A stretch of DNA of 64,000 nucleotides from Achromobacter xylosoxidans (GTDB lineage: Bacteria > Pseudomonadota > Gammaproteobacteria > Burkholderiales > Burkholderiaceae_B). Shown here piece by piece: positions 16,115-23,471 of this stretch. The position numbers and the translations under genes were made by a program. The stretch spans positions 1-64,000 of the forward strand of contig NZ_MTLG01000076.1 in the NCBI RefSeq assembly GCF_002192695.1. The letters run 5' to 3'. Within the stretch, counting starts at the first letter, position 1. Each line of letters starts with the position of its first letter. The notes beneath the pieces were generated by a model that saw only the letters and a list, made by a program, of their open reading frames with translations, had not been told where the DNA came from and ran no database searches.

Positions 16115-16372
16115 ATGAGCGAGAATGTGATTGTACATAAGATAAAATCTGATGCGGGGACATTGGTCGAATACCATGTTGATGGTGTCAGTGATTGGAA
16201 TTTCTTTGATTCACTATTGGAATTCTTCAAGAAACAATATGGCGCAGTTGTTGAGGATTTCACGGATGGAATTTTTACTCGATCATATCAGTTGCGAGTG
16301 AACGGAGAGTATTTCATGCTGGAACATAATGGCGATATTGGTAATTGGTTTTTCTCTTGTGCCGAAGAATGA
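16115..16372 (+). CDS. Small acidic protein, possible immunity protein
   Basis: 85-residue soluble protein, rich in Asp, Glu and aromatics (GVSDWNFFDSLLEFFKKQYG; GEYFMLEHNGDIGNWFFSC). The size and composition are typical of immunity proteins of polymorphic toxins, but I do not recognise the family. I start at ATG 16115, two bases after a run of seven G that acts as ribosome site; a TTG at 16082 is in frame upstream. Composition is AT-rich compared with the core genes. It is flanked on both sides by decayed palindromic repeats. Confidence 0.6.
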   Translation: MSENVIVHKIKSDAGTLVEYHVDGVSDWNFFDSLLEFFKKQYGAVVEDFTDGIFTRSYQLRVNGEYFMLEHNGDIGNWFFSCAEE

Positions 16373-16390
16373 CGGAAGGCAGAGCGCCGG

Positions 16391-16466
16391 CGCAGGAAAA
16401 AAGGTGTCAGGCTACAATTTCGCTATCTAAGAGCTGAGAAATTGTAATCCGATACGCTTTTTCTGA
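16391..16466. repeat. Decayed palindromic repeat, copy B
   Basis: Edge AAAAAAGGTGTCAGGCT matches copy A and is imperfectly complementary to the far edge ending CTTTTTCT. Inside is a perfect 9-bp stem, TACAATTTC (16413-16421) with GAAATTGTA (16438-16446). This looks like a REP-type intergenic element. Confidence 0.5.
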
Positions 16467-16702
16467 AGTTTGATGCATCCCGGCCGGCGAGCGGTCGCTT
16501 ACGGCCACGAATGGTTATTCGGAAGACATCGCGGAAACCGGTCCATTCGCCAGTATTGACCTGCACAGCCAAAAGCCGCTAGGATTGCAGGCATGACTAC
16601 CGGCTCCAAATCCCTCTTTTCGCTGGCCCATGCATGTTGTCAGAACATGCCGAGGGGAAGCTGCGTCTAGCAACTAGCTACACGTTGAATCAATCGCCTC
16701 TG

Positions 16703-16732
16703 GCCGCCCGTTGCAAAACCGGCGGCTTTTTT
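16703..16732 (+). terminator. Intrinsic terminator just upstream of the second cysS
   Basis: GCCGCC (16703-16708) pairs with GGCGGC (16721-16726), followed directly by six T and then GTTTTT. It ends 35 bp before the start of the synthetase gene, so it either closes a transcript from upstream or acts as an attenuator in the synthetase leader. Confidence 0.7.
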
Positions 16733-16767
16733 GTTTTTGCCTGCGCCCTTCGATACGGAGAGAGTTG

Positions 16768-18171
16768 ATGCCGCTTGCGTTGTATGACACCTGGTCGCGT
16801 ACCGTGCGCCCGTTCACGCCTATCCACGCTGGCCACGTCGGCATGTATTGCTGCGGACCGACCGTCTACGACCATGCGCATATTGGCAATCTAAGAACGT
16901 ATGTGTTTGAAGATATTCTGCGCCGGGTACTCATGCGCAACAGCTATGAGGTCCGTCACGTCGTGAATATCACCGACGTCGGTCATCTGACTTCGGATGC
17001 CGACGAAGGCGAAGACAAGATGGAAAAAGGTAGCAGGCGGACCGGGGAGTCCGCATATGCCATTGCTCAGCGCTACACCGAGGCCTTCGTCGCGGACTGG
17101 CATGCCCTTAATTTGCTGGAGCCGACGGTATGGTGCCGCGCGACCGATCACATCGCCGAACAGATCGCGTTTATCGACGAGTTGGACCGGTCCGGCTACG
17201 TGTATAGGACCAACGACGGTCTCTATTTCGACACAAGCAAACAGGATGACTACGGCTTTCTGGCCCGGCTCGACCGTGCCGGCCTGCAGGCGGGCAAGCG
17301 CGTCGCGCTTGGCGCGAAGCGGAACATCACCGATTTTGCGCTATGGAAGTTCAGTCCGGAGGGCGTGGCGCGGCAGATGGAATGGGATAGCCCATGGGGG
17401 CGTGGATTTCCGGGCTGGCATATTGAGTGCTCTGCCATGTCGGCGAAACACCTCGGCATCTGGTTCGACATCCACTGTGGCGGAGAAGACCATATCGCCG
17501 TGCATCACAGCAACGAAATTGCGCAAACACAAGCGGCCCACGGCACTCGTCTTGCGAACTTCTGGATACACGGACATTTTCTAACACTCAATGCCGACAG
17601 CAAGATGTCGAAGTCGAGCGGGGATTTTGTGCGCTTGCAGACCTTGCGCAGTCGGAATATCGATCCGCTTGCCTATCGTTACCTGTGCATGACAGCGCAT
17701 TACCGGAGCAAACTGCATTTCAGTTGGGCGTCTCTGGGTGCAGCGCAGACAGCCTTGAACCGGCTGCGGCATCTCTATGCTGGTTGGTCGGACGGGGGCC
17801 GCATCGATCCGGATTTCGTCGCGCGCTTCAACGCCGAATTGAATGATGACCTGAATCTGCCGAGGGCATTGGCCGTGCTATGGGAACTCGTCAAGAGCGA
17901 GCTCCCGCCTGCGACCTTGAAAGCGACTGTGGACAGCTTTGATTTGGTACTGGGCCTCGGGTTACGCGATTGGAACCCAGTTGCGTCTGACATTCCGGAA
18001 AGTATCCGGGTGCTGCTCGGTGAACGCGCGCAAGCCCGAGAGGCAAAGAACTGGGCAAAAGCCGATGAGATACGGAAGCTGTTAAATACCCGAGGCTGGA
18101 GAGTCGAGGATGGCAACGACGGGCAACGCCTGATTGAAATCGCCACGCTCCCGACGGATATCAGTATCTAG
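16768..18171 (+). CDS. cysS: Cysteinyl-tRNA synthetase, accessory paralogue
   Basis: 467-residue class I cysteinyl-tRNA synthetase. Catalytic motifs are intact: HIGN (38-41), KMSKS (279-283), and the zinc ligands Cys29, Cys221, His246 and Glu250, so it should charge tRNA-Cys with cysteine in the cytoplasm. ACGGAGAGAG precedes the ATG at 16768. The N-terminus (GMYCCGPTVYDHAHIGNLRTY) differs from the usual betaproteobacterial enzyme and is closer to a transferred lineage (from memory). A second copy beside a PhyH-type dioxygenase and immunity genes may be for antibiotic resistance or a specialised pathway; both ideas are inference. A terminator precedes it. Confidence 0.88.
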   Translation: MPLALYDTWSRTVRPFTPIHAGHVGMYCCGPTVYDHAHIGNLRTYVFEDILRRVLMRNSYEVRHVVNITDVGHLTSDADEGEDKMEKGSRRTGESAYAIAQRYTEAFVADWHALNLLEPTVWCRATDHIAEQIAFIDELDRSGYVYRTNDGLYFDTSKQDDYGFLARLDRAGLQAGKRVALGAKRNITDFALWKFSPEGVARQMEWDSPWGRGFPGWHIECSAMSAKHLGIWFDIHCGGEDHIAVHHSNEIAQTQAAHGTRLANFWIHGHFLTLNADSKMSKSSGDFVRLQTLRSRNIDPLAYRYLCMTAHYRSKLHFSWASLGAAQTALNRLRHLYAGWSDGGRIDPDFVARFNAELNDDLNLPRALAVLWELVKSELPPATLKATVDSFDLVLGLGLRDWNPVASDIPESIRVLLGERAQAREAKNWAKADEIRKLLNTRGWRVEDGNDGQRLIEIATLPTDISI

Positions 18172-18255
18172 TGGTAAGAGCATGGGCGCCGAGCTGAATG
18201 TCCGGCTGGCACAGGCTCGCTTGACCGTTGTGGGTTGGGGAGCGCAAGCGGTCGC

Positions 18256-18298
18256 GGGGGCGATCATCCGACGATCGGAGCCGAAACCGATCGCCCCC
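18256..18298. terminator. Strong hairpin between convergent genes
   Basis: GGGGGCGATC (18256-18265) and GATCGCCCCC (18289-18298) form a perfect 10-bp stem with a 23-base loop that contains its own small CCGA/TCGG stem. It lies between the stop of the synthetase (+) and the stop of the hypothetical gene (-). There is no T tract. Confidence 0.5.
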
Positions 18299-18310
18299 CG
18301 GCGAGAGCGT

Positions 18311-18634
18311 TCAGGCGCTCAGGAAGCGCAAGACTTCGGCCCAATCGTTGGTCGACAGGGCGACGTCTTCGTAGTCGCCAGCTTCCTCGTCGTAGCGCGA
18401 AACGCAGAAGCGCTGGCTTCTGCCGGATTCGCGGTCGGCATAGTTGGCGTAGTCGACATACACTTTCAAGCCGCGCTCCTCGTTCTCGAATGAAGGCGCT
18501 GCATCGATGTAGCTCGACGCATCGACGTACCCTTCGGGCAGGGTCGGCAGGGTTGTTATGTCGAAGTCGGGAAATTCGCGACGGAGTCGTTCAAGGTTCA
18601 TAAGGGAAGCAAGTGGAGGCTGGAGACCTGACAT
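18311..18634 (-). CDS. Hypothetical acidic protein
   Basis: 107 residues from an ATG preceded by GGAGC (start at 18634); an internal ATG at 18601 gives a 96-residue form whose first residues, MNLERLRREFPDFDI, look like a natural start. The protein is strongly acidic with many Tyr and Asp (YVDASSYIDAAPSFENEERG; RYDEEAGDYEDVALS). No family is recognised. It is convergent with the synthetase gene and divergent from the PhyH-type gene. Confidence 0.6.
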   Translation of the reverse strand: MSGLQPPLASLMNLERLRREFPDFDITTLPTLPEGYVDASSYIDAAPSFENEERGLKVYVDYANYADRESGRSQRFCVSRYDEEAGDYEDVALSTNDWAEVLRFLSA

Positions 18635-18737
18635 TTTACGTTGCTCCGTGTCAGTCGCCACGATGGCTCCCGAAACAGAGTTTGGAAATGACGTTTACGA
18701 CTGTCCAGATAGAAGCCGTTCCACGAAAGTCTCGAAC

Positions 18738-19451
18738 ATGACAGGCAGAACTCTCAACCAATCACAGCTCGACTTTTTCCATCGCGAAGGGTACTTGCGA
18801 TTGAGCGGTGCACATTCCAAGCGCTGTCTGACGCCGCTTCGGGAGCGCATCCTGCGAGAGCTATCGCGGCTCAAGGTCTGGGCCGGTGGAAAAAGCCTAG
18901 GCAGTTCACTGAACGATTTGTCGCCGTTTCAGCAGATCGCAAAGCTATCCTCGATGGTGAAGATTGCGGATCTGGATGAAGCGCTGAACACGGCGGAAAT
19001 TCGCAACGCCATCGCTGACCTGACCGGCAGAGCCCCGCAATCCGGCCTAGGCACGCAGCCCTTGCTGTCTCTGCCTCATCAAGGGCCATGGTCTCTGGGC
19101 AGCCTGAACTGGCACGTTGACCTGGCTGCGAAATCCGGCGCCGAGATCCCCGGCGTCCAGGTGTTCTATCTGATCGATGACGTTGTCGAACACGGGGGCG
19201 CGACTTTAGCGCTGGCCCGTTCTCATCGCGTGGCGGGTGTAGCGGCCGGGAGGCTTCGTGGATCGTTGAAAACGCCAGGTGATCTGGAAGTTGTTCTCAG
19301 CACATCCGACACCGAGATCATCGAGATGTCGGGACGGGCTGGCGATGTTTTCTTGATGGATATGCGCGTACTGCACACCCCATCCGTCAATTCGTCCAGC
19401 CGTATCAGGATGATGGCCACGACGCGTTTCGGTCCGCGCGCAAGCAGATAG
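18738..19451 (+). CDS. Phytanoyl-CoA dioxygenase (PhyH) family protein
   Basis: 237-residue Fe(II)/2-oxoglutarate dioxygenase of the PhyH family. The metal-binding triad is visible: HVD (His126, Asp128) in SLNWHVDLA, and a distal His in VLHTPSVNSSSR, with an Arg shortly after that would hold 2-oxoglutarate. The ATG at 18738 is chosen over longer frames because TGRTLNQSQLDFFHREGYL is the normal family start. Such enzymes hydroxylate or halogenate small molecules, often in natural-product pathways. Its closest neighbours are the second cysteinyl-tRNA synthetase and an unknown acidic protein. Confidence 0.82.
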   Translation: MTGRTLNQSQLDFFHREGYLRLSGAHSKRCLTPLRERILRELSRLKVWAGGKSLGSSLNDLSPFQQIAKLSSMVKIADLDEALNTAEIRNAIADLTGRAPQSGLGTQPLLSLPHQGPWSLGSLNWHVDLAAKSGAEIPGVQVFYLIDDVVEHGGATLALARSHRVAGVAAGRLRGSLKTPGDLEVVLSTSDTEIIEMSGRAGDVFLMDMRVLHTPSVNSSSRIRMMATTRFGPRASR

Positions 19452-19512
19452 GGGCGGGATCTGCTGGGGGGCGGATTCCACCGCTCGTCTTTTGCGCCGG
19501 CCAGACCTGCAA

Positions 19513-19896
19513 TCAACCGCAGCGAATCGCAGTCATTACGTCCTTATCATCCACGATCAGGTTCAAGCGCGTAGCGTTGTACTCCATCGTGACCAATTGC
19601 CCCGGACGCAGCATGCGTGCGGTGGCACTGCCACTGCGGGTACGCAGGTCTTCCATGACGGACGCAGTAGCCTTCTGGCCGATCTGGGATTGCAGCGCCG
19701 CGGCGTCGCAGGTCTTGCCGCCGCTCATGGACGACCCGCTGTAGGACGACCCGCCATAGCTGGTTCCGGCGTCAGCGGAGGACGAGGAGCTGGAGGAGCT
19801 GGACGCCGCTGGCGAGCTGGACGAGCGCGGGGCGCCGGTGTTGGCGCACGCGGTCAGGCTGGCGACCAGCAGGAAAGGGATCAGCTTTCGGATCAT
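19513..19896 (-). CDS. I78-family peptidase-inhibitor lipoprotein
   Basis: 127-residue lipoprotein: signal peptide with lipobox LTAC (Cys17), a linker of about 17 serines, and a C-terminal domain of the I78 (elastase inhibitor) family. That domain is marked by QSQIGQKATASV, then GSATARMLRPGQLVTMEYNA and RLNLIVDDKDV ending in RCG. The Ser-rich linker probably extends the inhibitor from the membrane. These proteins are thought to protect against host or competitor serine proteases. It is convergent with the dioxygenase gene and marks the return to core chromosome. Confidence 0.85.
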   Translation of the reverse strand: MIRKLIPFLLVASLTACANTGAPRSSSSPAASSSSSSSSSADAGTSYGGSSYSGSSMSGGKTCDAAALQSQIGQKATASVMEDLRTRSGSATARMLRPGQLVTMEYNATRLNLIVDDKDVMTAIRCG

Positions 19897-20023
19897 GTAA
19901 CGCTCCTTACAACAACACGTCTGAAAAAAGCCATGATAGACCAGCGCGGGCGCGCTGTGACCTGGGCCGGGCAGGGCTGCAAGCGGCGTTCCTGACCCTA
20001 AGCGCGATGATCCAAATTTCGCA

Positions 20024-20070
20024 TTGACACTAAAGTTTCATGAGAATATATTTCTGAAACCATAGTTTCA
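20024..20070 (+). promoter_or_regulatory. Strong promoter with overlapping repeats upstream of rpiR-type regulator
   Basis: TTGACA (20024-20029) and TATATT (20047-20052) with a 17-base spacer form a near-consensus sigma70 promoter. GTTTCA (20035-20040), TGAAAC (20055-20060) and GTTTCA (20065-20070) overlap it. The first two form an inverted repeat across the -10 region, a likely operator for the RpiR protein encoded 15 bp downstream. Confidence 0.7.
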
Positions 20071-20084
20071 TAGGCGGGATCATC

Positions 20085-20933
20085 ATGACTTCGGTGTTGC
20101 AGGAGCGCATCCTCGCGCTGCAGGACAGCTTCACGGACAGCGAACAGCGGTTGGCCAGCGTGACCCTGGAGTGCCTGGGCAATATCGCGGCCTATTCGGG
20201 CGCCGAGCTGGCGCAGAAGGCGGGCGTGTCCAAGGCGACGGCGGGGCGGTTCTTCCGGCGTCTGGGGTACGAGAATTTCAACGAAGTACGGGCGCAGGCG
20301 CGCGATGAGGCCGATCGTGGATCGCCGCTGTACGAGATGGCGGGCGTACGTCCGCCGGACGCGACGGGCGACGCGCTGGCCGAACATCTGGCCACGGACT
20401 TGCAGAACCTGGCGCAGACCTTCGAGCGCCTGGACAGCCGCGATGTGGAGCGGGCCATCGAGCTGTTTGCCGGCGCTCGCCGCATCTGCATTGCGGGCTT
20501 TCGCAATGGGCGGGTGCTGGCGCAGTACGCCTGGGCCTTGCTGACGCAGCTGCGCGACGGCGTTGCGCTGGTGCCGGGCGCGGGTTTGAACCTGGCGGAA
20601 GATCTGGCTGATCTGGGGCCTGACGATGTGCTGCTGGTGATGGATTTCCGGCGGCGCGTCACGCTGCTCAAGCCCATCGTCGAACATGCGAACCGGGTGG
20701 GCGCGAAGGTCGTGGTGCTGACCGATCCTACCGCGACTGAATTGCCCGCGCGCTCGGACCTGGTGTTGCGCTGCGTGAACAGCGGCGCGGCCGTGTTCGA
20801 TTCCTACGTGGCGGCCACCAGCGTCATCAATCATTTGTGCTCGGCCCTGGCCCGGAAGCTCGGGGCGGCCGCGCGCGAACGTCTGCAGAACATAGAACGC
20901 CTGCACGAACACTACGGCGACTTGCATCGCTGA
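20085..20933 (+). CDS. MurR/RpiR-family transcriptional regulator
   Basis: 282-residue regulator with an N-terminal RpiR helix-turn-helix domain (about 1-77, including ELAQKAGVSKATAGRFFRRLGY) and a C-terminal SIS domain from about 120 that normally senses a sugar phosphate or, in some branches, an amino acid derivative. It is the first gene of the catabolic cluster; the lyase gene starts 19 bp downstream. Repeats overlapping its promoter suggest autoregulation. Members of this branch often regulate amino-acid or hydantoin-type pathways (inference from neighbours). Confidence 0.9.
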   Translation: MTSVLQERILALQDSFTDSEQRLASVTLECLGNIAAYSGAELAQKAGVSKATAGRFFRRLGYENFNEVRAQARDEADRGSPLYEMAGVRPPDATGDALAEHLATDLQNLAQTFERLDSRDVERAIELFAGARRICIAGFRNGRVLAQYAWALLTQLRDGVALVPGAGLNLAEDLADLGPDDVLLVMDFRRRVTLLKPIVEHANRVGAKVVVLTDPTATELPARSDLVLRCVNSGAAVFDSYVAATSVINHLCSALARKLGAAARERLQNIERLHEHYGDLHR

Positions 20934-20952
20934 ATTCCAAGAGGAGACTGAC

Positions 20953-22200
20953 TTGAACCATCCCATTCCGAACGTCCGGCTGCAATACACGCCCAACCCG
21001 GCTTTTGAGCCCGCCGCGCCTTACGGCCAACGGCAGCTCGACGTGCTGGGCGGTCAGGCCTATGCGCTTGCCGAGACGCAGATCCGCCGCTGGCCGGGTT
21101 ATCAGCCGACACCGCTGCGGGATTTGTCTGGCCTGGCGCGCGCCGCGGGCGTGGCGGGCATCCGGTACAAGGACGAGGGCGGCCGCTTCGGACTGGGCAG
21201 CTTCAAGGCCCTGGGCGGCGCGTACGCCGTCAGCCGCCAATTGCTGCGGGAATTGGCGGCCAAGCTGGGGCGCGTCGATCTGTCGGTCGAGGACTTGCTG
21301 TCCGGCCGCTATCGGGAACTGACCCAGGCCATGACGGTGACCTGCGCGACGGACGGCAACCACGGCCGTTCGGTGGCCTGGGGCGCGCAGCGCTTTGGTT
21401 GCCAATGCGTGATCTACATCCACGCGACCGTCAGCGAAGGCCGCAAGCGGGCGATCGAGCAATATGGCGCGCAGGTGGTGCGCACGCCGGGGAACTACGA
21501 CGATTCAGTGCGCCAGGCGGCGCAAGACGCGGCGCGGCTTGGGCGTTATGTGGTCTCGGATACGTCGTATCCCGGCTACATGGAGGTGCCCAAGGACGTG
21601 ATGCAGGGCTACGCCGTGATGGCCGACGAGGCATTGCGCCAGCTGCGCGAGGCGGGTGATGGCGAGTTGCCGACGCACGTGTTCCTGCAAGGCGGCGTGG
21701 GCGGGCTGGCTGCCGCGGTCTGCGCGCATTTCTGGGAGCAGTTGGGCGAGCGCCGTCCGCGTTTCATCGTGGTGGAGCCGGACAAGGCGGCCTGCCTGTA
21801 CGAGAGCGCCCGCGCTGGCAAGCCGGTAGCGGTGCACGGCGATCTGGATACCGTGATGGCCGGGCTGGCCTGCGGGGAAGTGTCGCTGTTGGCGTGGGAG
21901 GTGCTGCATCCCGGCGCGCAGGCTTTCCTGACGGTTGATGACGAGGCGGCGCTGGAGACGGTGCGTCTGTTGGCTGGCGGCAAGTATGGCGACGCGCCCA
22001 TCGTCGCAGGCGAATCGGCCGTGGCGGGGCTGACCGGTTGCCTGGCGGCGCTGGCGGATCCGGCGGTGCGCGATGCGCTGGGCCTGGATGCCGACAGCCG
22101 CGTGCTGGTGTTCGGCAGCGAAGGGGCGACCGACCCGGAACTGTATCAACGCATCGTCGGCAAGAGCGCCGCCGAGGTCGAAGCCGAGGCCGTGGCATGA
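20953..22200 (+). CDS. dpaL: Diaminopropionate ammonia-lyase
   Basis: 415-residue PLP enzyme of fold type II that cleaves D- or L-2,3-diaminopropionate to pyruvate and two ammonia. The PLP lysine is Lys85 in GLGSFKALGGA, and CATDGNHGRSVAWGAQRFGC and GESAVAGLTG are characteristic blocks. The start is TTG 20953, six bases after GAGGAGA (20941-20947); no ATG fits as well. The stop overlaps the next gene's start (ATGA, 22197-22200), showing translational coupling. It is the product-forming step of the proposed pathway in this cluster. Confidence 0.9.
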   Translation: MNHPIPNVRLQYTPNPAFEPAAPYGQRQLDVLGGQAYALAETQIRRWPGYQPTPLRDLSGLARAAGVAGIRYKDEGGRFGLGSFKALGGAYAVSRQLLRELAAKLGRVDLSVEDLLSGRYRELTQAMTVTCATDGNHGRSVAWGAQRFGCQCVIYIHATVSEGRKRAIEQYGAQVVRTPGNYDDSVRQAAQDAARLGRYVVSDTSYPGYMEVPKDVMQGYAVMADEALRQLREAGDGELPTHVFLQGGVGGLAAAVCAHFWEQLGERRPRFIVVEPDKAACLYESARAGKPVAVHGDLDTVMAGLACGEVSLLAWEVLHPGAQAFLTVDDEAALETVRLLAGGKYGDAPIVAGESAVAGLTGCLAALADPAVRDALGLDADSRVLVFGSEGATDPELYQRIVGKSAAEVEAEAVA

Positions 22201-23453
22201 CTGGCGCCACGCTTGAGGCCGGCCGCGAGGCTGTGCGGATCGACGGCGCCCGGCTGTTGCGCCGCATCGCCGACCTGGCGCAGGTCGGCGCCATCGAGGG
22301 CGGGGGCGTCTGCCGCCTGGCGCTGACGGACGCGGACCGGCAGGGACGCGATCTGGTGGTGCAATGGATGCGCGAACTGGGCCTGGCCGTGACGGTGGAC
22401 GGCATCGGCAACGTGGTGGGCTTGCGTGCTGGTCGCAAGGCCAGTCCGCCGGTGATGACGGGGTCGCACATCGACACGGTGCGCACCGGCGGCCGCTATG
22501 ACGGCAACCTGGGGGTGCTGGCCGGGCTGGAAGTGGTCGCGGCCTTGAACGACGCAGGCGTGGTCACTGAAAGACCGATAGCGGTGGCGTTCTTCACCAA
22601 CGAGGAAGGCGCGCGCTTTGCGCCGGACATGATGGGCAGCCTGGTGTACCAGGGCGACCTGGCCTTGGAGGATGCGCTGGCCACGGTCGGCATAGACGGC
22701 ACCACGGTGGGCGAGAACCTGGCCCGCATCGGCTATGCCGGGACGGCTCCGGTAGGCGATAACCAGGTGCACGCCTTTGTCGAACTGCACGTGGAACAGG
22801 GGCCGGTGCTGGAGCACGAGGGCTACACCATCGGCGCGGTGACGGGCGTGCAGGGTATCCACTGGATCGAGTTCACCGTGCGCGGCGTGTCCAACCATGC
22901 CGGCACCACGCCGATGGGGTTGCGCCATGACGCCGGCATCGTGGCGGCGCGCATCGCGTGCTTTGCCCGGGATCTGACCGTCGAGTTGGGGGCGGGCCAG
23001 CTGGCGACTGTCGGGCAGGTGAATCTGTTTCCCAACCTGATCAACGTCATTCCCAACCGCGCGACCTTCACGCTGGACCTGCGCAATACCGACGGCGCGG
23101 CCTTGCAGGAGGCGATTGCGCGCTGCATGAAGTACGCGGCGCAGGCTGCGGCGGATGAGGGAGTGGAGCTGAGCCATCGGGTGCTGGCCGATTTTGCGCC
23201 GGTGGCGTTCGACGAGGCCATCGTCGGCCGGGTCGAGGACATCGCGCGCAGCCGCGGACACCGCGTGCGGCGGTTGCCCAGCGGCGCCGGGCATGATGCC
23301 CAGATGCTGGCGCGCATGTGCCCGACGGGCATGGTGTTCGTTCCCAGCGTGGGCGGGCTGTCGCACAACGTCGCCGAATTCACGCATGACCAAGATATCG
23401 AGGCGGGCGCCGGCGTGTTGCTGGAATTGATGCTCGAACTCGCAGAACAATGA
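22197..23453 (+). CDS. M20 N-carbamoyl-L-amino-acid/allantoate amidohydrolase-type enzyme
   Basis: 418-residue M20-family amidase of the AllC/HyuC branch, which hydrolyses N-carbamoyl groups to free amino acid, CO2 and ammonia. Metal-site motifs are intact: TGSHIDTV, GGRYDGNLGVLAGLE, NEEGARF, ELHVEQGPVLE and, near the end, LSHNVAEFTHDQD. It begins inside the stop of dpaL, so both are made together. In the context of a diaminopropionate lyase, an N-carbamoyl-2,3-diaminopropionate (albizziine-type) substrate is attractive, while allantoate or 3-ureidopropionate are the usual alternatives. Confidence 0.85.
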   Translation: MTGATLEAGREAVRIDGARLLRRIADLAQVGAIEGGGVCRLALTDADRQGRDLVVQWMRELGLAVTVDGIGNVVGLRAGRKASPPVMTGSHIDTVRTGGRYDGNLGVLAGLEVVAALNDAGVVTERPIAVAFFTNEEGARFAPDMMGSLVYQGDLALEDALATVGIDGTTVGENLARIGYAGTAPVGDNQVHAFVELHVEQGPVLEHEGYTIGAVTGVQGIHWIEFTVRGVSNHAGTTPMGLRHDAGIVAARIACFARDLTVELGAGQLATVGQVNLFPNLINVIPNRATFTLDLRNTDGAALQEAIARCMKYAAQAAADEGVELSHRVLADFAPVAFDEAIVGRVEDIARSRGHRVRRLPSGAGHDAQMLARMCPTGMVFVPSVGGLSHNVAEFTHDQDIEAGAGVLLELMLELAEQ

Positions 23454-23471
23454 AACCGTAGGAGACTGAAC

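Larger units (their letters stand above)
16373..16767. other. 395-bp intergenic region with repeat and terminator
   Basis: No supported gene. It contains the repeat copy B (16391-16466) and an intrinsic terminator (16703-16732); nothing else is recognised between about 16470 and 16700. Confidence 0.45.

Noticed and set aside
6987..16372. Prophage or complete mobile element
   Set aside because: No integrase, transposase, phage structural gene, flanking direct repeat or tRNA insertion site is visible.
16703..16767. T-box-like riboswitch in front of the second cysS
   Set aside because: Only a simple hairpin with T tract is present; no T-box sequence or specifier domain is seen, and T-boxes are rare outside Gram-positive bacteria.
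19785..19830. Serine-codon repeat in the I78 lipoprotein as a microsatellite
   Set aside because: The poly-Ser linker uses mixed codons and is a normal low-complexity spacer rather than a slippage-prone repeat.
22146..23450. 434-codon minus-strand frame over the M20 carbamoylase
   Set aside because: Shadow of a conserved catalytic gene; no start context or family similarity.
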